A DNA stretch of 49,456 nt from Cyanobacteria bacterium UBA2566 (GCA_002340255.1 DDLS01000177.1:1-49456); one strand, 5' to 3'; shown: positions 7,833-17,193, counted from the first letter of the stretch. Made by a program: numbers and translations. The notes: a model not told the origin generated them from the letters alone.

Positions 7833-8741
7833 TTACTTCGATCGCCGAGCTTGAGAGCGAGAGCGACTTGCTGAAGTCCTGCTTCCTGTACTTTTACTGC
7901 TGGTACGACTTCCAGAAGATTTGCCCTTGGAGCGACCACTGCTCGAACGAGAGCTTCTCCCCGCAGCGGGAGGTGTTGGTGCATGGGTTTTGGTCTTGAA
8001 TGTCACATTACTTCCTTCATTCAGTTGCTCTAAAACCAGCAATGGTGTAGGTTTTGCCTTCTGATCCCAATGTAAGTTAACCAACCGCCCCTGAATTGCT
8101 GGTTGCCAATTTGGGTCTGGATGAGGACTAAGATAAGTTTCGATACAATCAATAACATCCTGGATCGTTTTTGAGGTGGATTGAGTTGGCAGACGAGTCA
8201 TATTAATTTGAATCCGGAATAAGACCCGCTTTTGAGTCGTTGTCCCTTCTCCTGTTTCATAGGTGACATCAAATACTTCACTCACTTTACGAGGAGATGC
8301 AGCATTATTCTCACCAATTTTCCCTTCCTTAGCCTGGGTAGGGCGTAGGGCAATGGTAATTTGCTCTTTAACTTTAACTTTAATTTGATTGACAATAGCA
8401 AAATGAAATACTTCCTCATCCATCCGCATTCGCAGATAGTCAAGGTTAAATTCCCGTGAGTGAACCAAGTCCGGGTTCGTCTCCATTTTGGTAATGGTAC
8501 TCAGGGCGAGTTTGAGTTTTTTCTGGAGTTCTTTATTCTTAAAATCTTCAAACTTGACTTTTTTATTGACTTTTTCTATTTCAAGTTTGGAATAGATCCC
8601 ACCTGCGACTAGGGCAATGAATAGGACAGCCGACAGACCCATAAAGATCATCGGCAACAGGCCCAGAGAGGGAGAATCTGCTTTAGCGTCCGGAGACGCT
8701 TGGGCTAGGGTAGGCGGAACAACAAGGATACGATGCTGCAT
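7833..8741 (-). CDS. Conserved cyanobacterial membrane protein with Ser/Arg-rich tail, function unknown
   Basis: I do not recognise a named family. The 302-residue protein has one clear membrane segment near the N-terminus (LLPMIFMGLSAVLFIALVAGGIY, about 28-50), then a lysine-rich, probably coiled stretch (IEKVNKKVKFEDFKNKELQKK), a central folded region, and a highly basic low-complexity tail of about 50 residues made almost only of Ser, Arg, Lys, Gly and Thr. The tail could bind RNA, DNA or acidic surfaces. ATG 8741 is preferred to the in-frame TTG at 8747. The next gene on the same strand (8849-10510) is upstream, about 107 bp away, so co-transcription is possible. Confidence 0.75.
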   Translation of the reverse strand: MQHRILVVPPTLAQASPDAKADSPSLGLLPMIFMGLSAVLFIALVAGGIYSKLEIEKVNKKVKFEDFKNKELQKKLKLALSTITKMETNPDLVHSREFNLDYLRMRMDEEVFHFAIVNQIKVKVKEQITIALRPTQAKEGKIGENNAASPRKVSEVFDVTYETGEGTTTQKRVLFRIQINMTRLPTQSTSKTIQDVIDCIETYLSPHPDPNWQPAIQGRLVNLHWDQKAKPTPLLVLEQLNEGSNVTFKTKTHAPTPPAAGRSSRSSSGRSKGKSSGSRTSSKSTGSRTSASRSRSQARRSK

Positions 8742-8848
8742 GGTCAATACCGACTAGGAGCTTTGTTCTATTGTAGGCGTTCGTTCTTTTTCAGGTTATT
8801 TTCTCAGAGGGTCAATTCTGAAGAATCTCTAAAATCTAATTGACCATC

Positions 8849-10510
8849 TTAGCGAATCCATCGCGCTCGATAGCTGCGAGCATCAATATGGACGATATAG
8901 GGATATCGTTGATATCGTCCTAAACCTCCAGGCCACCAGGGATCGAGAAACCAATAGATTTGATTGCCAGTGAGTCCATCACAATAGAAGTCTATCCCAT
9001 CTCCAACGATATGCCGACTATTTGAGACTCCGCCAACTCGCCGATTAATATCTGGGGGACGATACCAACTGGTGATATAGAAGGGGCGACCCATGCGATC
9101 GCGAGCTTGTTGTGCCAAAACCGCTATTCTGACCATAGCATTGACTGTCGATTGGTTGGGAGGGAGGCGAGTCCCCCCATGGGTAGCCTCAGCCCAGGTA
9201 AAATAGCCCCCGGGAATAATCGAGGCATGGAGTTGAATATTGTCCGGTGTCCAACGGTTGGGACGCGGTGGCAGAACAATGGGTCCGGGTTGGCGAGGAG
9301 CATCGGGACTGTTGCGGTGGGTGTTATTCATCCGCTTCAAGTCTTCAAAGAGAGTATAAATAGCAATTTCTCGCGAGTCCAGTCCTCGCCACAGTTGTAC
9401 CATACGAATCAGGGCGTTGCGCTGGTGTTCTTCTTCGGTGTAAGCAAAGGGAACTCGCTTAATAAAACCGAGCAGTTCTCGATCCAGTTGGGCGGCAGTA
9501 TTGGCGAGTTGATTGGGGTCTGTACTGCTACTTCGGAGCATTTTGATCTCTAATCCTAATTCTGCCAGCGCTGCCGTGCGGGAGGAGAGTTTGCGCCAAA
9601 TGCGGAAAGCTTCGGTGAGGGCTTGGCGCTGATATCCGCGACCGGTGTAGTATTGGGGAACTCTTTGGGCAAAGGCAATCAGGGCAGGGTCGAGATAAAA
9701 GAGGGCAGGTTCTGGGGAGGTGTCCCGTTCCAGGGAGGATATAGCTTCTTCCCTAGAGTCGAGGTTACGCCACAGTTGGGTGAGACGGATGAGGCTCTCC
9801 CGTTGATGGGGATAGCCGAGATAATTTGGAGATAAGCGAGAGAGGAATTGGAGGAGGGGAGGATCGATGTAGGTTTCTTCCCAGTTGGGTGCTGTGGAGG
9901 GGGAGGTATTGGTCAGATCGGCGATCGCCTCTTCACGGGTATCAAAGTTACGCCAGATCCGAAACACCTCTAGCAGACCATCGCGCTGATGGGGCAGACC
10001 TTGATAATATTGGGGGATGCGCTCGACTAGAGATAACAGGGCAATATCCAGATAGGACAGATTCGAGGGTAGCTTTTCTAGACTATAGTCGGTTTGTAAA
10101 TCTTGGACATAAATTCCATAGAGCGTTTTTGCATCGCACGGTTCTAAACGCGCTGCTTTCAGCTCTTCCGGTGGCGGAGAATAGCCTTCTGCCACGCGCC
10201 CAATAAATTTCTCGCTATAGTAGCCCAAGGCTGTATCCCATAGGTCATCCCCTTGCCATCCTTGACCGATCAGCGTATCCGTAATCACGCGTATCGTATT
10301 AGCGGCATAGATGACCTGACCTTCAAACTCATCAACGGATTCTAAAGCAATACGGTTGGCGGGGGAAATACCCAGTCCCGTTTCTCCATCCTGAAGTTGG
10401 GGTTTTTGCTGCACCTCATATAATCCTGCCAAAATCGATTTATGAATCCCTACCCGTTCCGATTCCACGGTATACAGGGAGTTACGTTGATCTGGTGATA
10501 ATCGGGTCAT
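8849..10510 (-). CDS. M15-type peptidase (D-Ala-D-Ala carboxypeptidase-like) with four N-terminal helical repeats
   Basis: The C-terminal 140 residues match the M15A/YcbK-type zinc peptidases: FTWAEATHGGTRLP, YITSWYRPPDINRRVGG, then SRHIVGDGIDF (His500 and Asp507) and HID (His541), the expected metal and catalytic positions. Such enzymes cut peptidoglycan peptides. The central part holds four copies of a roughly 70-residue unit with the pattern RxPxYYxGxxxQRxxLxxxxxxWRxxDSREEAI: PQYYQGLPHQRDGL, PNYLGYPHQRESL, PQYYTGRGYQRQAL, PFAYTEEEHQRNAL. I do not recognise the repeat; it may bind the wall or a partner. No signal peptide is visible at the chosen ATG, which is odd for a wall enzyme. Confidence 0.82.
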   Translation of the reverse strand: MTRLSPDQRNSLYTVESERVGIHKSILAGLYEVQQKPQLQDGETGLGISPANRIALESVDEFEGQVIYAANTIRVITDTLIGQGWQGDDLWDTALGYYSEKFIGRVAEGYSPPPEELKAARLEPCDAKTLYGIYVQDLQTDYSLEKLPSNLSYLDIALLSLVERIPQYYQGLPHQRDGLLEVFRIWRNFDTREEAIADLTNTSPSTAPNWEETYIDPPLLQFLSRLSPNYLGYPHQRESLIRLTQLWRNLDSREEAISSLERDTSPEPALFYLDPALIAFAQRVPQYYTGRGYQRQALTEAFRIWRKLSSRTAALAELGLEIKMLRSSSTDPNQLANTAAQLDRELLGFIKRVPFAYTEEEHQRNALIRMVQLWRGLDSREIAIYTLFEDLKRMNNTHRNSPDAPRQPGPIVLPPRPNRWTPDNIQLHASIIPGGYFTWAEATHGGTRLPPNQSTVNAMVRIAVLAQQARDRMGRPFYITSWYRPPDINRRVGGVSNSRHIVGDGIDFYCDGLTGNQIYWFLDPWWPGGLGRYQRYPYIVHIDARSYRARWIR

Positions 10511-10570
10511 GGAACATCTGGCCTAATGAGCGAAGGATTAACCATGGGTATTATATAGCGCTACGCGCTA

Positions 10571-10591
10571 GGCAAAAGGCAAAAGGCAAAA
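10571..10591. repeat. Heptamer tandem repeat (ggcaaaa)x3
   Basis: Three exact copies of a 7-bp unit. Similar heptamer arrays occur at 20542-20562 (aggcaag/aggcaat), 46076-46100 (taatggc) and 48337-48352 (aggcaat). Apart from the HicB-like frame at 10763, the interval 10511-10913 contains no gene I can support. Confidence 0.8.
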
Positions 10592-10762
10592 GATTATGGG
10601 TGGAGATATAGACAACTAACAAACAAGGGTTTTTAGATATCCTTGCCAGTTCTCTACATATAGTAAGCACCAACAACTGCTTCAAAGGTACAACTCTGTA
10701 AATTGGGATTATTAAATCCTCCCTTAATTTATGCTTAAAACAGAATTACACAGGAGATTATA

Positions 10763-10861
10763 ATGGTGATTCGTTATCAAATCATTCTCTCTTGGAGTGA
10801 AGTCGATCGAGCGTTCATTGCTGAAGTTCCTGAACCCCAAGGTCGATTATCTCTATCGTAA
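10763..10861 (+). pseudogene. HicB-like antitoxin, N-terminal fragment
   Basis: A 32-residue frame with a good ribosome site (caggag, 7 nt before the ATG) reads MVIRYQIILSWSEVDRAFIA and then EVPEPQGRLSLS. This matches the first strand and helix of HicB antitoxins (typically ...WSEEDxAFIAEVPELPG...), which run to 70 residues or more. The frame ends where the conserved PGC/ADG segment should begin. No HicA toxin is adjacent. Most likely a deletion remnant directly upstream of the vapBC-like pair. Confidence 0.6.
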
Positions 10862-10876
10862 TTCGCTAGTTAATGT

Positions 10877-10882
10877 TATAAT
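10877..10882 (+). promoter_or_regulatory. Predicted -10 box for the vapBC-like operon
   Basis: TATAAT about 30 nt upstream of the antitoxin ATG, embedded in an A/T-rich imperfect palindrome (10871-10889), as would suit autoregulation by the antitoxin. No good -35 box is seen. Confidence 0.4.
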
Positions 10883-10913
10883 GATATTAGGGAAATCGTT
10901 GAGGTAAGAGAGA

Positions 10914-11186
10914 ATGTCTTCACCCGAAATGCTCGATAAAATACTACAGTTATCCATAGGCGATCGCTGGCAACTAGTAGAGTCTATCCTGAATTCTATT
11001 CAAGCAGAAACTTTGCCTTTTACTGCTGAATCGAGTCCAATCAACTCCACTCCTGAAAGCGATCGCCAATCTGCTCTGAAAGCTTTGGAAGAGTTGCGCG
11101 AAATGACCCAGAATTTTCCGCCAGTAGATGCTGTCGAAATTGCTCGTCAAAGTCGTGAAGAGTTAGAGCAAAGAGGCTTGATTTAG
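10914..11186 (+). CDS. Antitoxin of a type II toxin-antitoxin pair (VapB-like role)
   Basis: A 90-residue protein whose N-terminal helix region (LDKILQLSIGDRWQLVESIL) resembles the addiction-module antitoxins found before PIN toxins in cyanobacteria. The C-terminal half is charged and probably unfolded until bound to the toxin (VEIARQSREELEQRGLI). Its stop is 9 nt before the toxin start, indicating one operon. A binding or dimerisation fold cannot be assigned from sequence by eye. Function is inferred from size and position. Confidence 0.75.
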   Translation: MSSPEMLDKILQLSIGDRWQLVESILNSIQAETLPFTAESSPINSTPESDRQSALKALEELREMTQNFPPVDAVEIARQSREELEQRGLI

Positions 11187-11195
11187 GAAAAGAAT

Positions 11196-11606
11196 GTGGT
11201 TATTGATGCTAATTTATTAGTTGTCCTCGTTCATGAAGAGTCTCGTAGTCAACGAGTTCGCAATAAATTCAATGAGTGGATTCGTGACGACGTAAAGATT
11301 CATGCTCCTAACTTGGTACAGTATGAAGTCGCTAATGCTTTAACTAGACTGGTGAGCGCCAATAGGTTTCCTCAACAGCAGTTAGCTCAAGCTTGGATTC
11401 TTTTAAATCGTTTGACTATTACTTATCATGATTTATCAGAAGGGACAAGAATAATCGAAATTGCTTTATCCTTGAAGCGCCAAAGTGCCTATGATGCGTC
11501 TTACATTGCTTTAGCAGAAACTCTAGATGCTGCCCTTTGGACGTTGGATACTCCTTTATATCGAAATTCCCTTCAATATGGTTTTCCTGTTCATCTTGTA
11601 GAGTAA
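11196..11606 (+). CDS. vapC: VapC-like PIN-domain ribonuclease toxin
   Basis: PIN-domain toxins are Mg-dependent RNases that cut tRNA or rRNA until neutralised by their antitoxin. The acidic active-site residues are in place: Asp4 (VIDAN), Glu44 (QYEVAN), Asp100 (YDASYIALAE) and Asp118 (TLDTPLYR). Length (136 residues) is typical. The start is GTG, with ggaaaag just upstream overlapping the end of the antitoxin gene. The gene looks intact, in contrast to the HicB-like and other antitoxin-like remnants in the window. Confidence 0.9.
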   Translation: MVIDANLLVVLVHEESRSQRVRNKFNEWIRDDVKIHAPNLVQYEVANALTRLVSANRFPQQQLAQAWILLNRLTITYHDLSEGTRIIEIALSLKRQSAYDASYIALAETLDAALWTLDTPLYRNSLQYGFPVHLVE

Positions 11607-11790
11607 ATATTTTTGTATAGATTTGGTTGTTTTTTTGTAGGGGCGGGTTATACCCAAATCTAGAAAACTAACCGATCGCTCTCCTAAACCTGCCCTCATC
11701 CCATCTAATTACTAGGCAAGATATGATATCCTGATTTAATGGAAAAAACGGTTTTCCAATTACCGATTACCAGGGCGAAGTACTATAATT

Positions 11791-12417
11791 ATGGCAACAT
11801 TTTTAAGAGAGTTAAGTTATCAATATCAGTGGTTATATGATTCTATTTCGCGGGTATCTGCCCTGGCGGTGGGGGGAGAATATCGATTTCGTCGCCTAGC
11901 TTTAAAAGATTTGCCGATTAATTCAGATACAGAAATTTTAGATCTCTGTTGTGGGAGCGGTCAAGCGACGCAGGTTTTAGTGACTTATTCGGATAAGGTG
12001 ACGGGGTTAGATGCGTCTCCCCTTTCCTTGAAAAGAGCGCAACAGAATGTTCCGCAAGCAAAGTTTATGGAAGGGTTTGCGGAAAATATGCCTTTGGAGA
12101 ATGAGAGTTTCGATCTGGTGCATACGAGCGCTGCATTGCATGAAATGTCGCCAGAGCAACTCGAAGAGATTTTGCGGGAAGCATATCGGGTATTGAAACC
12201 GGAGGGAGTTTTGGCGATCGCCGATTTTCATCCTCCCACCAACCCCATCTTCATCCCCGGATTATATCTGTTCCTGTTCCTGTTTGAAACGGAAACCGCT
12301 TGGCAGTTATTAAAAACGGACTTAAGACGGACTTTACAGGACATTGGTTTTCAGGTAGAACCCCCTACTCTCTACGGAGGAGGAAGTCTACAAGTGTTGC
12401 AAGCTTATAAACCGTAA
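11791..12417 (+). CDS. Class I SAM-dependent methyltransferase (UbiE/Methyltransf_11 type)
   Basis: The SAM-binding motif I is ILDLCCGSGQAT (about 49-60), followed by the acidic loop VTGLDASPLSLKRAQ, motif II region FDLVHTSAALHEM and post-motif EAYRVLKPEGVLAIADFHPP. The 208-residue length fits a stand-alone small-molecule methyltransferase. The C-terminal part (FLFLFETETAWQLLKTDLRRTLQDIGF) resembles a family common in cyanobacteria. The substrate cannot be told from sequence. It is a single gene, with a repeat-containing spacer on each side. Confidence 0.88.
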   Translation: MATFLRELSYQYQWLYDSISRVSALAVGGEYRFRRLALKDLPINSDTEILDLCCGSGQATQVLVTYSDKVTGLDASPLSLKRAQQNVPQAKFMEGFAENMPLENESFDLVHTSAALHEMSPEQLEEILREAYRVLKPEGVLAIADFHPPTNPIFIPGLYLFLFLFETETAWQLLKTDLRRTLQDIGFQVEPPTLYGGGSLQVLQAYKP

Positions 12418-12432
12418 TTGGTAATTGATTTA

Positions 12433-12491
12433 GGGCAGGTTCATATAAAGTTATGGGTGGGAATTTGGGATATGGGTGAACCTGCCCCTAC
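12433..12491. repeat. Inverted repeat containing copy 2 of the 21-bp dispersed repeat
   Basis: gggcaggttca (12433-12443) is the reverse complement of tgaacctgccc (12477-12487). Positions 12471-12491 are identical to 506-526. A degenerate relative (cgggttatacccaaatctag... aaacctgccc) lies around 11640-11695. The interval 12418-12710 otherwise holds no gene I can support. Confidence 0.7.
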
Positions 12492-12710
12492 TTATTACTT
12501 AATTTTTCCAGCGATCGCCGAATTAATCTTACCAAACTTTAGGGTGTTATATGGCATTTTTAAATGAAATGTAAATGCTTGCTCCTTATCTCCCTTCTCC
12601 TTTCTCCTGTGAAAGAGGGATTTAGAGGTAAGGCATCCTCAGTTCACGAATCAGAAAATCTTGAGACATGAAGTGTTACAATCGATGCAATTCTAACTGC
12701 ACATGACACC

Positions 12711-15700
12711 ATGGCTCCTGTTCCTGAGTCGATCGTTAAAATTAAGCTAGATCCAGCCTTACCCATCACTTCTTTACTGGAAGGATTGAAACTTTGGCAA
12801 GATTTGGGGATTTTAACCGAGGATTCTGTCTATCTTTGCTTAAAAGTCGATACCCATCATCCGAACTTCTTAGAAGGATTAGAAATTGGCTTGCGCTTAG
12901 GATTAATCGATGACTTTCGGGTAAAACAGATTGCCCGAAATCACCTCTATTCTTCGATTCCAGAACCGCAAGCGATCGCATCACCGCTTGGAGAGCAAAC
13001 TCCAATACCATCAGCGCCAGTTTTACCTTCAGCATCCAGTCTAACTAAGCCTCAACCAACGCCTCAACCGAGTTGGATCGGGCAACGATTAGATTCTCTG
13101 AAAGCAGAATTAAGTGTGCGGTGGTTATTATTCTTAGGTTTATTTCTAGTCGTTCTCTCTTCTGGTGTATTTGCTGCGAGTCAATGGGAAAATTTTCCCG
13201 CGATTGTCCAATATTCGGTGCTGTTAGGATATACCTCTTTATTTTGGTTTATTAGCCGTTTATCAAGTCAGAAAGATAACTTACAGTTAACCTCACAAGC
13301 TCTAAAATTAGTCACATTGCTCTTAATTCCGGTCAATTTTTGGGCAATGGATGACTTTGGCTTATGGAGTCATCCTTTTAATGCGTTAGTGAGTGTTGGA
13401 TCGGCCGTTTATTTAACTATAATTTCTGGCTCTCTATGGCAAAATCAAAATAGGTTTTCTCTCCCTTTTTTGATTTACATTCTCGTCAGCTATCTCCATT
13501 GGGGTTGGAGCATCCCTAACTTCCCTATTTTTTCTGTCTATTTGGCGACAATTGGCAGTTTGGGTTTCTATGGAACTCAATTTCAAGATCCCGAACGTTC
13601 GTTAAAACAAACACTGCAATTGAGCCGCCTTAGTCTCTATGCCATTGGCATTCTACTCTTTCGTGCTATTTTTGTGCAAGGAGTTCTTTTGCCCCATTTA
13701 GGATTAGCGATCGCGCTCTGTGGAACTTTTGCCGTTTGGCTTGCCTTCACCCGTCGTTCTCAATACTATAAACCGATCAATCGCCTGGGTTTAAGTATCC
13801 TCTTTGTTGCCTGGTTTGTCTCTACCTGGGTGACGCTTCCTTGGCAAGGAGTCATGATTGGTTTAATCGCCACACAAATCTATCACAAATTCATCTATCG
13901 TTGGCAAAATCGGCGCGATCTGGCAATCCTGTGGTTGATTGTCGCTCAAATTGCTATCCTGCTGTGGAATTTTATTCCACAAATCACACAAGGGCAAATT
14001 ATCGCCACAGCGATCGCTATTACCCAAGCTCAAGAATACCCGATCGCTCTCATCAGTACCCTTGGACTGCCTTACCTAATTTGGATCGTTAACATGGGCG
14101 ATCGCTTCTATCGACAGGAAAAATCCAAACTCGCCCATTTTTCCGAATGGGTTGCCCTAGGATTGGGAATTAGCTTACTGCTCTTCAGTTTCCCCAATTC
14201 CATTTTACGGATTTTCTGTTTAACGAACCTAATTTTTCTGATCGTGTGGCTAACGAAGCGGCGATACGATCTGCAAATCCTGCATTCTTTTCACCTGCTT
14301 GTCTATCTCAATCACTTCACTGGATTAGCCCTACTTTTAAGCTTCATTGATTATGCCAGCCCTGACTTAACCTTAAACACGTGGGCGCTGATTTTGCTCG
14401 AAATTACAGTTATAGAATGGTGGTTTTCCGAGCTGCGGCGATCGCGCCAGCGATGCGGAGCATTATCGCCAGAACCGAATTCCTATGAAAAAATCTGGCA
14501 ACAAAGTGCCTGGTTAATCGGATTTGGGTTAGCGGCGATCGCCTATGGATTGCTTGACGCTACCCGGCAACAGTATAGCTTTACCCTCACCCATCTCACC
14601 TGGTTAACTATCCCTGCAACGCTCACCCTGATTAGCTATTCACCCCATTCTCATCGGCTCAATATTACCCCTCGCTTGAGCATGGTTATGCTCTTGGTTG
14701 CTCAAACCCTGCTGTTTGAAACTCCAGGATGGCGAGGGTTTGGGCTAGCCGTTGCCACCCTAATCATGGTATTCAATACCCGTAAATTGCCCAATCTCGT
14801 CACTGCTGGGATTACCATTGGTTGTGCCTTAAGTACCCTAGGGTTGATTTTGTGGGATCTCGTTCCAGGAATGCCGCCTCCGATTGATACCCTGTGGTTA
14901 ATGCTGGGGGCGATCGCCGTTTCTGGATTATGGGGAATCCGTCATTATACGTTTTACAAAAGTATCTCTCATTACAGCAGAGCGCTGGATATTTGGGCGA
15001 TCGCCCTCTGTGGTGCAGTTCTTATCCTCCAAAGCACTTGGGTAAGTCAAGGGCTACTTACCCCTAATTATCTTTCCATCAGTACCAGTATGCTCCTCAG
15101 TGGTGCAACCGCCTATCGCAGTTGGTATCCAACCCCCCAACCTACTGCTATTGGATGGAGTAGTGCGGCTGTCATGGTAGCAGTTTTACCCACGATGAAC
15201 GTTTTCGATCTTAGGTGTTTAAGTTTACTGGTTGCCAGCCTAATCCTAATCGGTCATAGTCGCTATTATCCTAAACTTTATCTGACTGCCATGACCGTTG
15301 GCTTAGGGTTAGTCACCGAGCGAGTGATTTTATCCGACTGGATTGATATTCCCTCAACCGCCTGGTGGATCGTCGGCTCAGTCAATGTTCTAGGATTATG
15401 GATAGGAGCAAAAAACCTACGTCTGGGTAAAGCACAATGGCAGCGCCAGTTAACTCGACTCTATCGTAAAAGTTTCCATGGATGGGCGATCGCGCTCTGC
15501 CTCTTTTGCTTAATCTTGCTCACCCTCCATTCTATCCTCGTCTACACCAACACTCTCACACCACAAACCACCATTTTCATCAGCTTAATCCTCCTCCTGA
15601 TTGCCCTTCTTTACAGTCAGAAAAAACGTCCTCGTCACCCCGCCCCTGTTTTTTCCCAATTGGGCACAATCAGCAACTGGGGATTATTTGCAATCGGATG

Positions 15701-17186
15701 GACAATTGAACTCTTAGCCGTCGAAACCCTGGGAAGTTTTGACGCTCCCATCATTAACCTTGCCCTGATTAACCTAATTTTGGGGTTATGCGCTCAATTA
15801 CTCGGCGACTGGTGGAGTTCAAAACAGCCCGCAGAAACCAATAATCTGGGTACAGCCTGGCATATTATCCCCCTAGCTTACGGGATTTTGGGGGCGATCC
15901 TCCGTTGGGGAACAGTTTCAAGTTGGACAGGAATCACCACCCTAGCTTTAGCGATTATTATCCTCGGTATTGGCAAGCGATCGCCGAAATTTAAACCCCT
16001 CATTTATCTTGCCCTTGCTGGAATCACCGCGTGCGCTTACGAACTCCTCTTTTATCAACTGTCCTTACAACCCGGAGGTGCAACTGGTGATGGACTGATT
16101 CTCATGGCAACCCTAGGCAGTAGTATCCTCTACGCCTATCGCCTATTAGGAAAATTTTTACGCCCTTATTTCCAACTTACTCCTAGAGAATTTCGCTGGA
16201 TTTGTCATCTCCATTGGTTCACCTCTAGCCTACTCTTAATCATCGCCACTTTTAACCCCATTGCACAAGGAATGACCCTAGGATTTGCCACGGGTACAGC
16301 ATTAGTTCTCTACGCCATCAGCCAAGGTCGCCATAAGCATTCTATAGCCCACTCTTCCGTGGGAGAGGGCAACCTCTCACCCCAAGAATTGTGGGTCTAT
16401 CTCGGGTTTTTAGAAGCCCTAGGAATGCGAATTTACTGGTTAAATACTCCTGTTGCCCAACTCTTAGGCGGTCTATTAGTGGCTTGGAAAGGAGCTATTG
16501 CGACCTTATTTGCCTACTTTCTTTACTTCCTTCCCTGGGAAACTTGGGGATGGTCAAAACGCCCTTGGCAAGTGGCAGGCATTGCGATCCCGGTCTATGC
16601 GATGTTAGAGAATCCAGCTATTTTAAACCAAGCCAGCTTAGTGGTCATTGCTGCTTATTATATCGGATTGGCGATCGCCAGCAAACAAATTCGCTTTACC
16701 TACCTCACCTTAGCCGTCCTCAACTGGATAATCTGGCGATCGTTTTTCAATATTCCTATTACCGAAATCTTCTGGTATAGCCTCACCATCAGTCTATCCC
16801 TCCTCTACATCATCCAAGTCGATCCCCTTTTAAACTCTCCCCAAAACCGAAAACTTCGCCATAACCTTCGTCTGCTAGTTTCCGCTACCATTAGTTTAAT
16901 TTCCTTTACTGCCCAACAATGGATCGGTACGCTCACTGGAACCCTCAGTTTACTCATCATTTTTGCCGGACTCTCCCTAAAAATCCGCGCCTTTCTCTAT
17001 ATCGGAACCACCAGCTTTTTACTCAATGTTTTCTATCAGTTAGGCATTCTTATTTTCGACTATCCTTTCTCCAAATGGTTAGTTGCCCTAGGAGTCGGAA
17101 TTTCCCTCATCTGGATCGCCGCCACCTTTGAAACCCGCCGCGACCAAATCCAAGCCTGGTTCCAAGAATTACAACACTGGGAGTAA
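12711..17186 (+). CDS. Very large multispanning membrane protein, DUF2157-like N-terminal region
   Basis: 1491 residues. The first 140 are soluble, with an amphipathic region resembling a helical adaptor (LLEGLKLWQDLGILTEDSVY). The remainder is a long series of hydrophobic segments; I estimate well over 30 membrane helices. The stretch LFLGLFLVVLSSGVFAASQWENFPAIVQYSVLLGY recalls DUF2157-type proteins. The function of these proteins is not known to me. Two short repeat-like insertions disturb soluble loops: a 32-bp repeat (14438-14469, coding SRQRCGALS) and a REP-like segment near 16349-16380 (coding SSVGEGNLSPQE). No operon partner; it stands alone between the methyltransferase and a MITE. 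The frame is intact. Confidence 0.8.
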   Translation: MAPVPESIVKIKLDPALPITSLLEGLKLWQDLGILTEDSVYLCLKVDTHHPNFLEGLEIGLRLGLIDDFRVKQIARNHLYSSIPEPQAIASPLGEQTPIPSAPVLPSASSLTKPQPTPQPSWIGQRLDSLKAELSVRWLLFLGLFLVVLSSGVFAASQWENFPAIVQYSVLLGYTSLFWFISRLSSQKDNLQLTSQALKLVTLLLIPVNFWAMDDFGLWSHPFNALVSVGSAVYLTIISGSLWQNQNRFSLPFLIYILVSYLHWGWSIPNFPIFSVYLATIGSLGFYGTQFQDPERSLKQTLQLSRLSLYAIGILLFRAIFVQGVLLPHLGLAIALCGTFAVWLAFTRRSQYYKPINRLGLSILFVAWFVSTWVTLPWQGVMIGLIATQIYHKFIYRWQNRRDLAILWLIVAQIAILLWNFIPQITQGQIIATAIAITQAQEYPIALISTLGLPYLIWIVNMGDRFYRQEKSKLAHFSEWVALGLGISLLLFSFPNSILRIFCLTNLIFLIVWLTKRRYDLQILHSFHLLVYLNHFTGLALLLSFIDYASPDLTLNTWALILLEITVIEWWFSELRRSRQRCGALSPEPNSYEKIWQQSAWLIGFGLAAIAYGLLDATRQQYSFTLTHLTWLTIPATLTLISYSPHSHRLNITPRLSMVMLLVAQTLLFETPGWRGFGLAVATLIMVFNTRKLPNLVTAGITIGCALSTLGLILWDLVPGMPPPIDTLWLMLGAIAVSGLWGIRHYTFYKSISHYSRALDIWAIALCGAVLILQSTWVSQGLLTPNYLSISTSMLLSGATAYRSWYPTPQPTAIGWSSAAVMVAVLPTMNVFDLRCLSLLVASLILIGHSRYYPKLYLTAMTVGLGLVTERVILSDWIDIPSTAWWIVGSVNVLGLWIGAKNLRLGKAQWQRQLTRLYRKSFHGWAIALCLFCLILLTLHSILVYTNTLTPQTTIFISLILLLIALLYSQKKRPRHPAPVFSQLGTISNWGLFAIGWTIELLAVETLGSFDAPIINLALINLILGLCAQLLGDWWSSKQPAETNNLGTAWHIIPLAYGILGAILRWGTVSSWTGITTLALAIIILGIGKRSPKFKPLIYLALAGITACAYELLFYQLSLQPGGATGDGLILMATLGSSILYAYRLLGKFLRPYFQLTPREFRWICHLHWFTSSLLLIIATFNPIAQGMTLGFATGTALVLYAISQGRHKHSIAHSSVGEGNLSPQELWVYLGFLEALGMRIYWLNTPVAQLLGGLLVAWKGAIATLFAYFLYFLPWETWGWSKRPWQVAGIAIPVYAMLENPAILNQASLVVIAAYYIGLAIASKQIRFTYLTLAVLNWIIWRSFFNIPITEIFWYSLTISLSLLYIIQVDPLLNSPQNRKLRHNLRLLVSATISLISFTAQQWIGTLTGTLSLLIIFAGLSLKIRAFLYIGTTSFLLNVFYQLGILIFDYPFSKWLVALGVGISLIWIAATFETRRDQIQAWFQELQHWE
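14438..14469. repeat. 32-bp dispersed repeat inside the large membrane-protein gene
   Basis: Identical over 32 bp to 1039-1070 in recG, but read in another frame (encoding SRQRCGALS). It lies in a predicted loop between membrane helices, where extra residues would be tolerated. Confidence 0.85.
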
Positions 17187-17193
17187 CTCTCTT

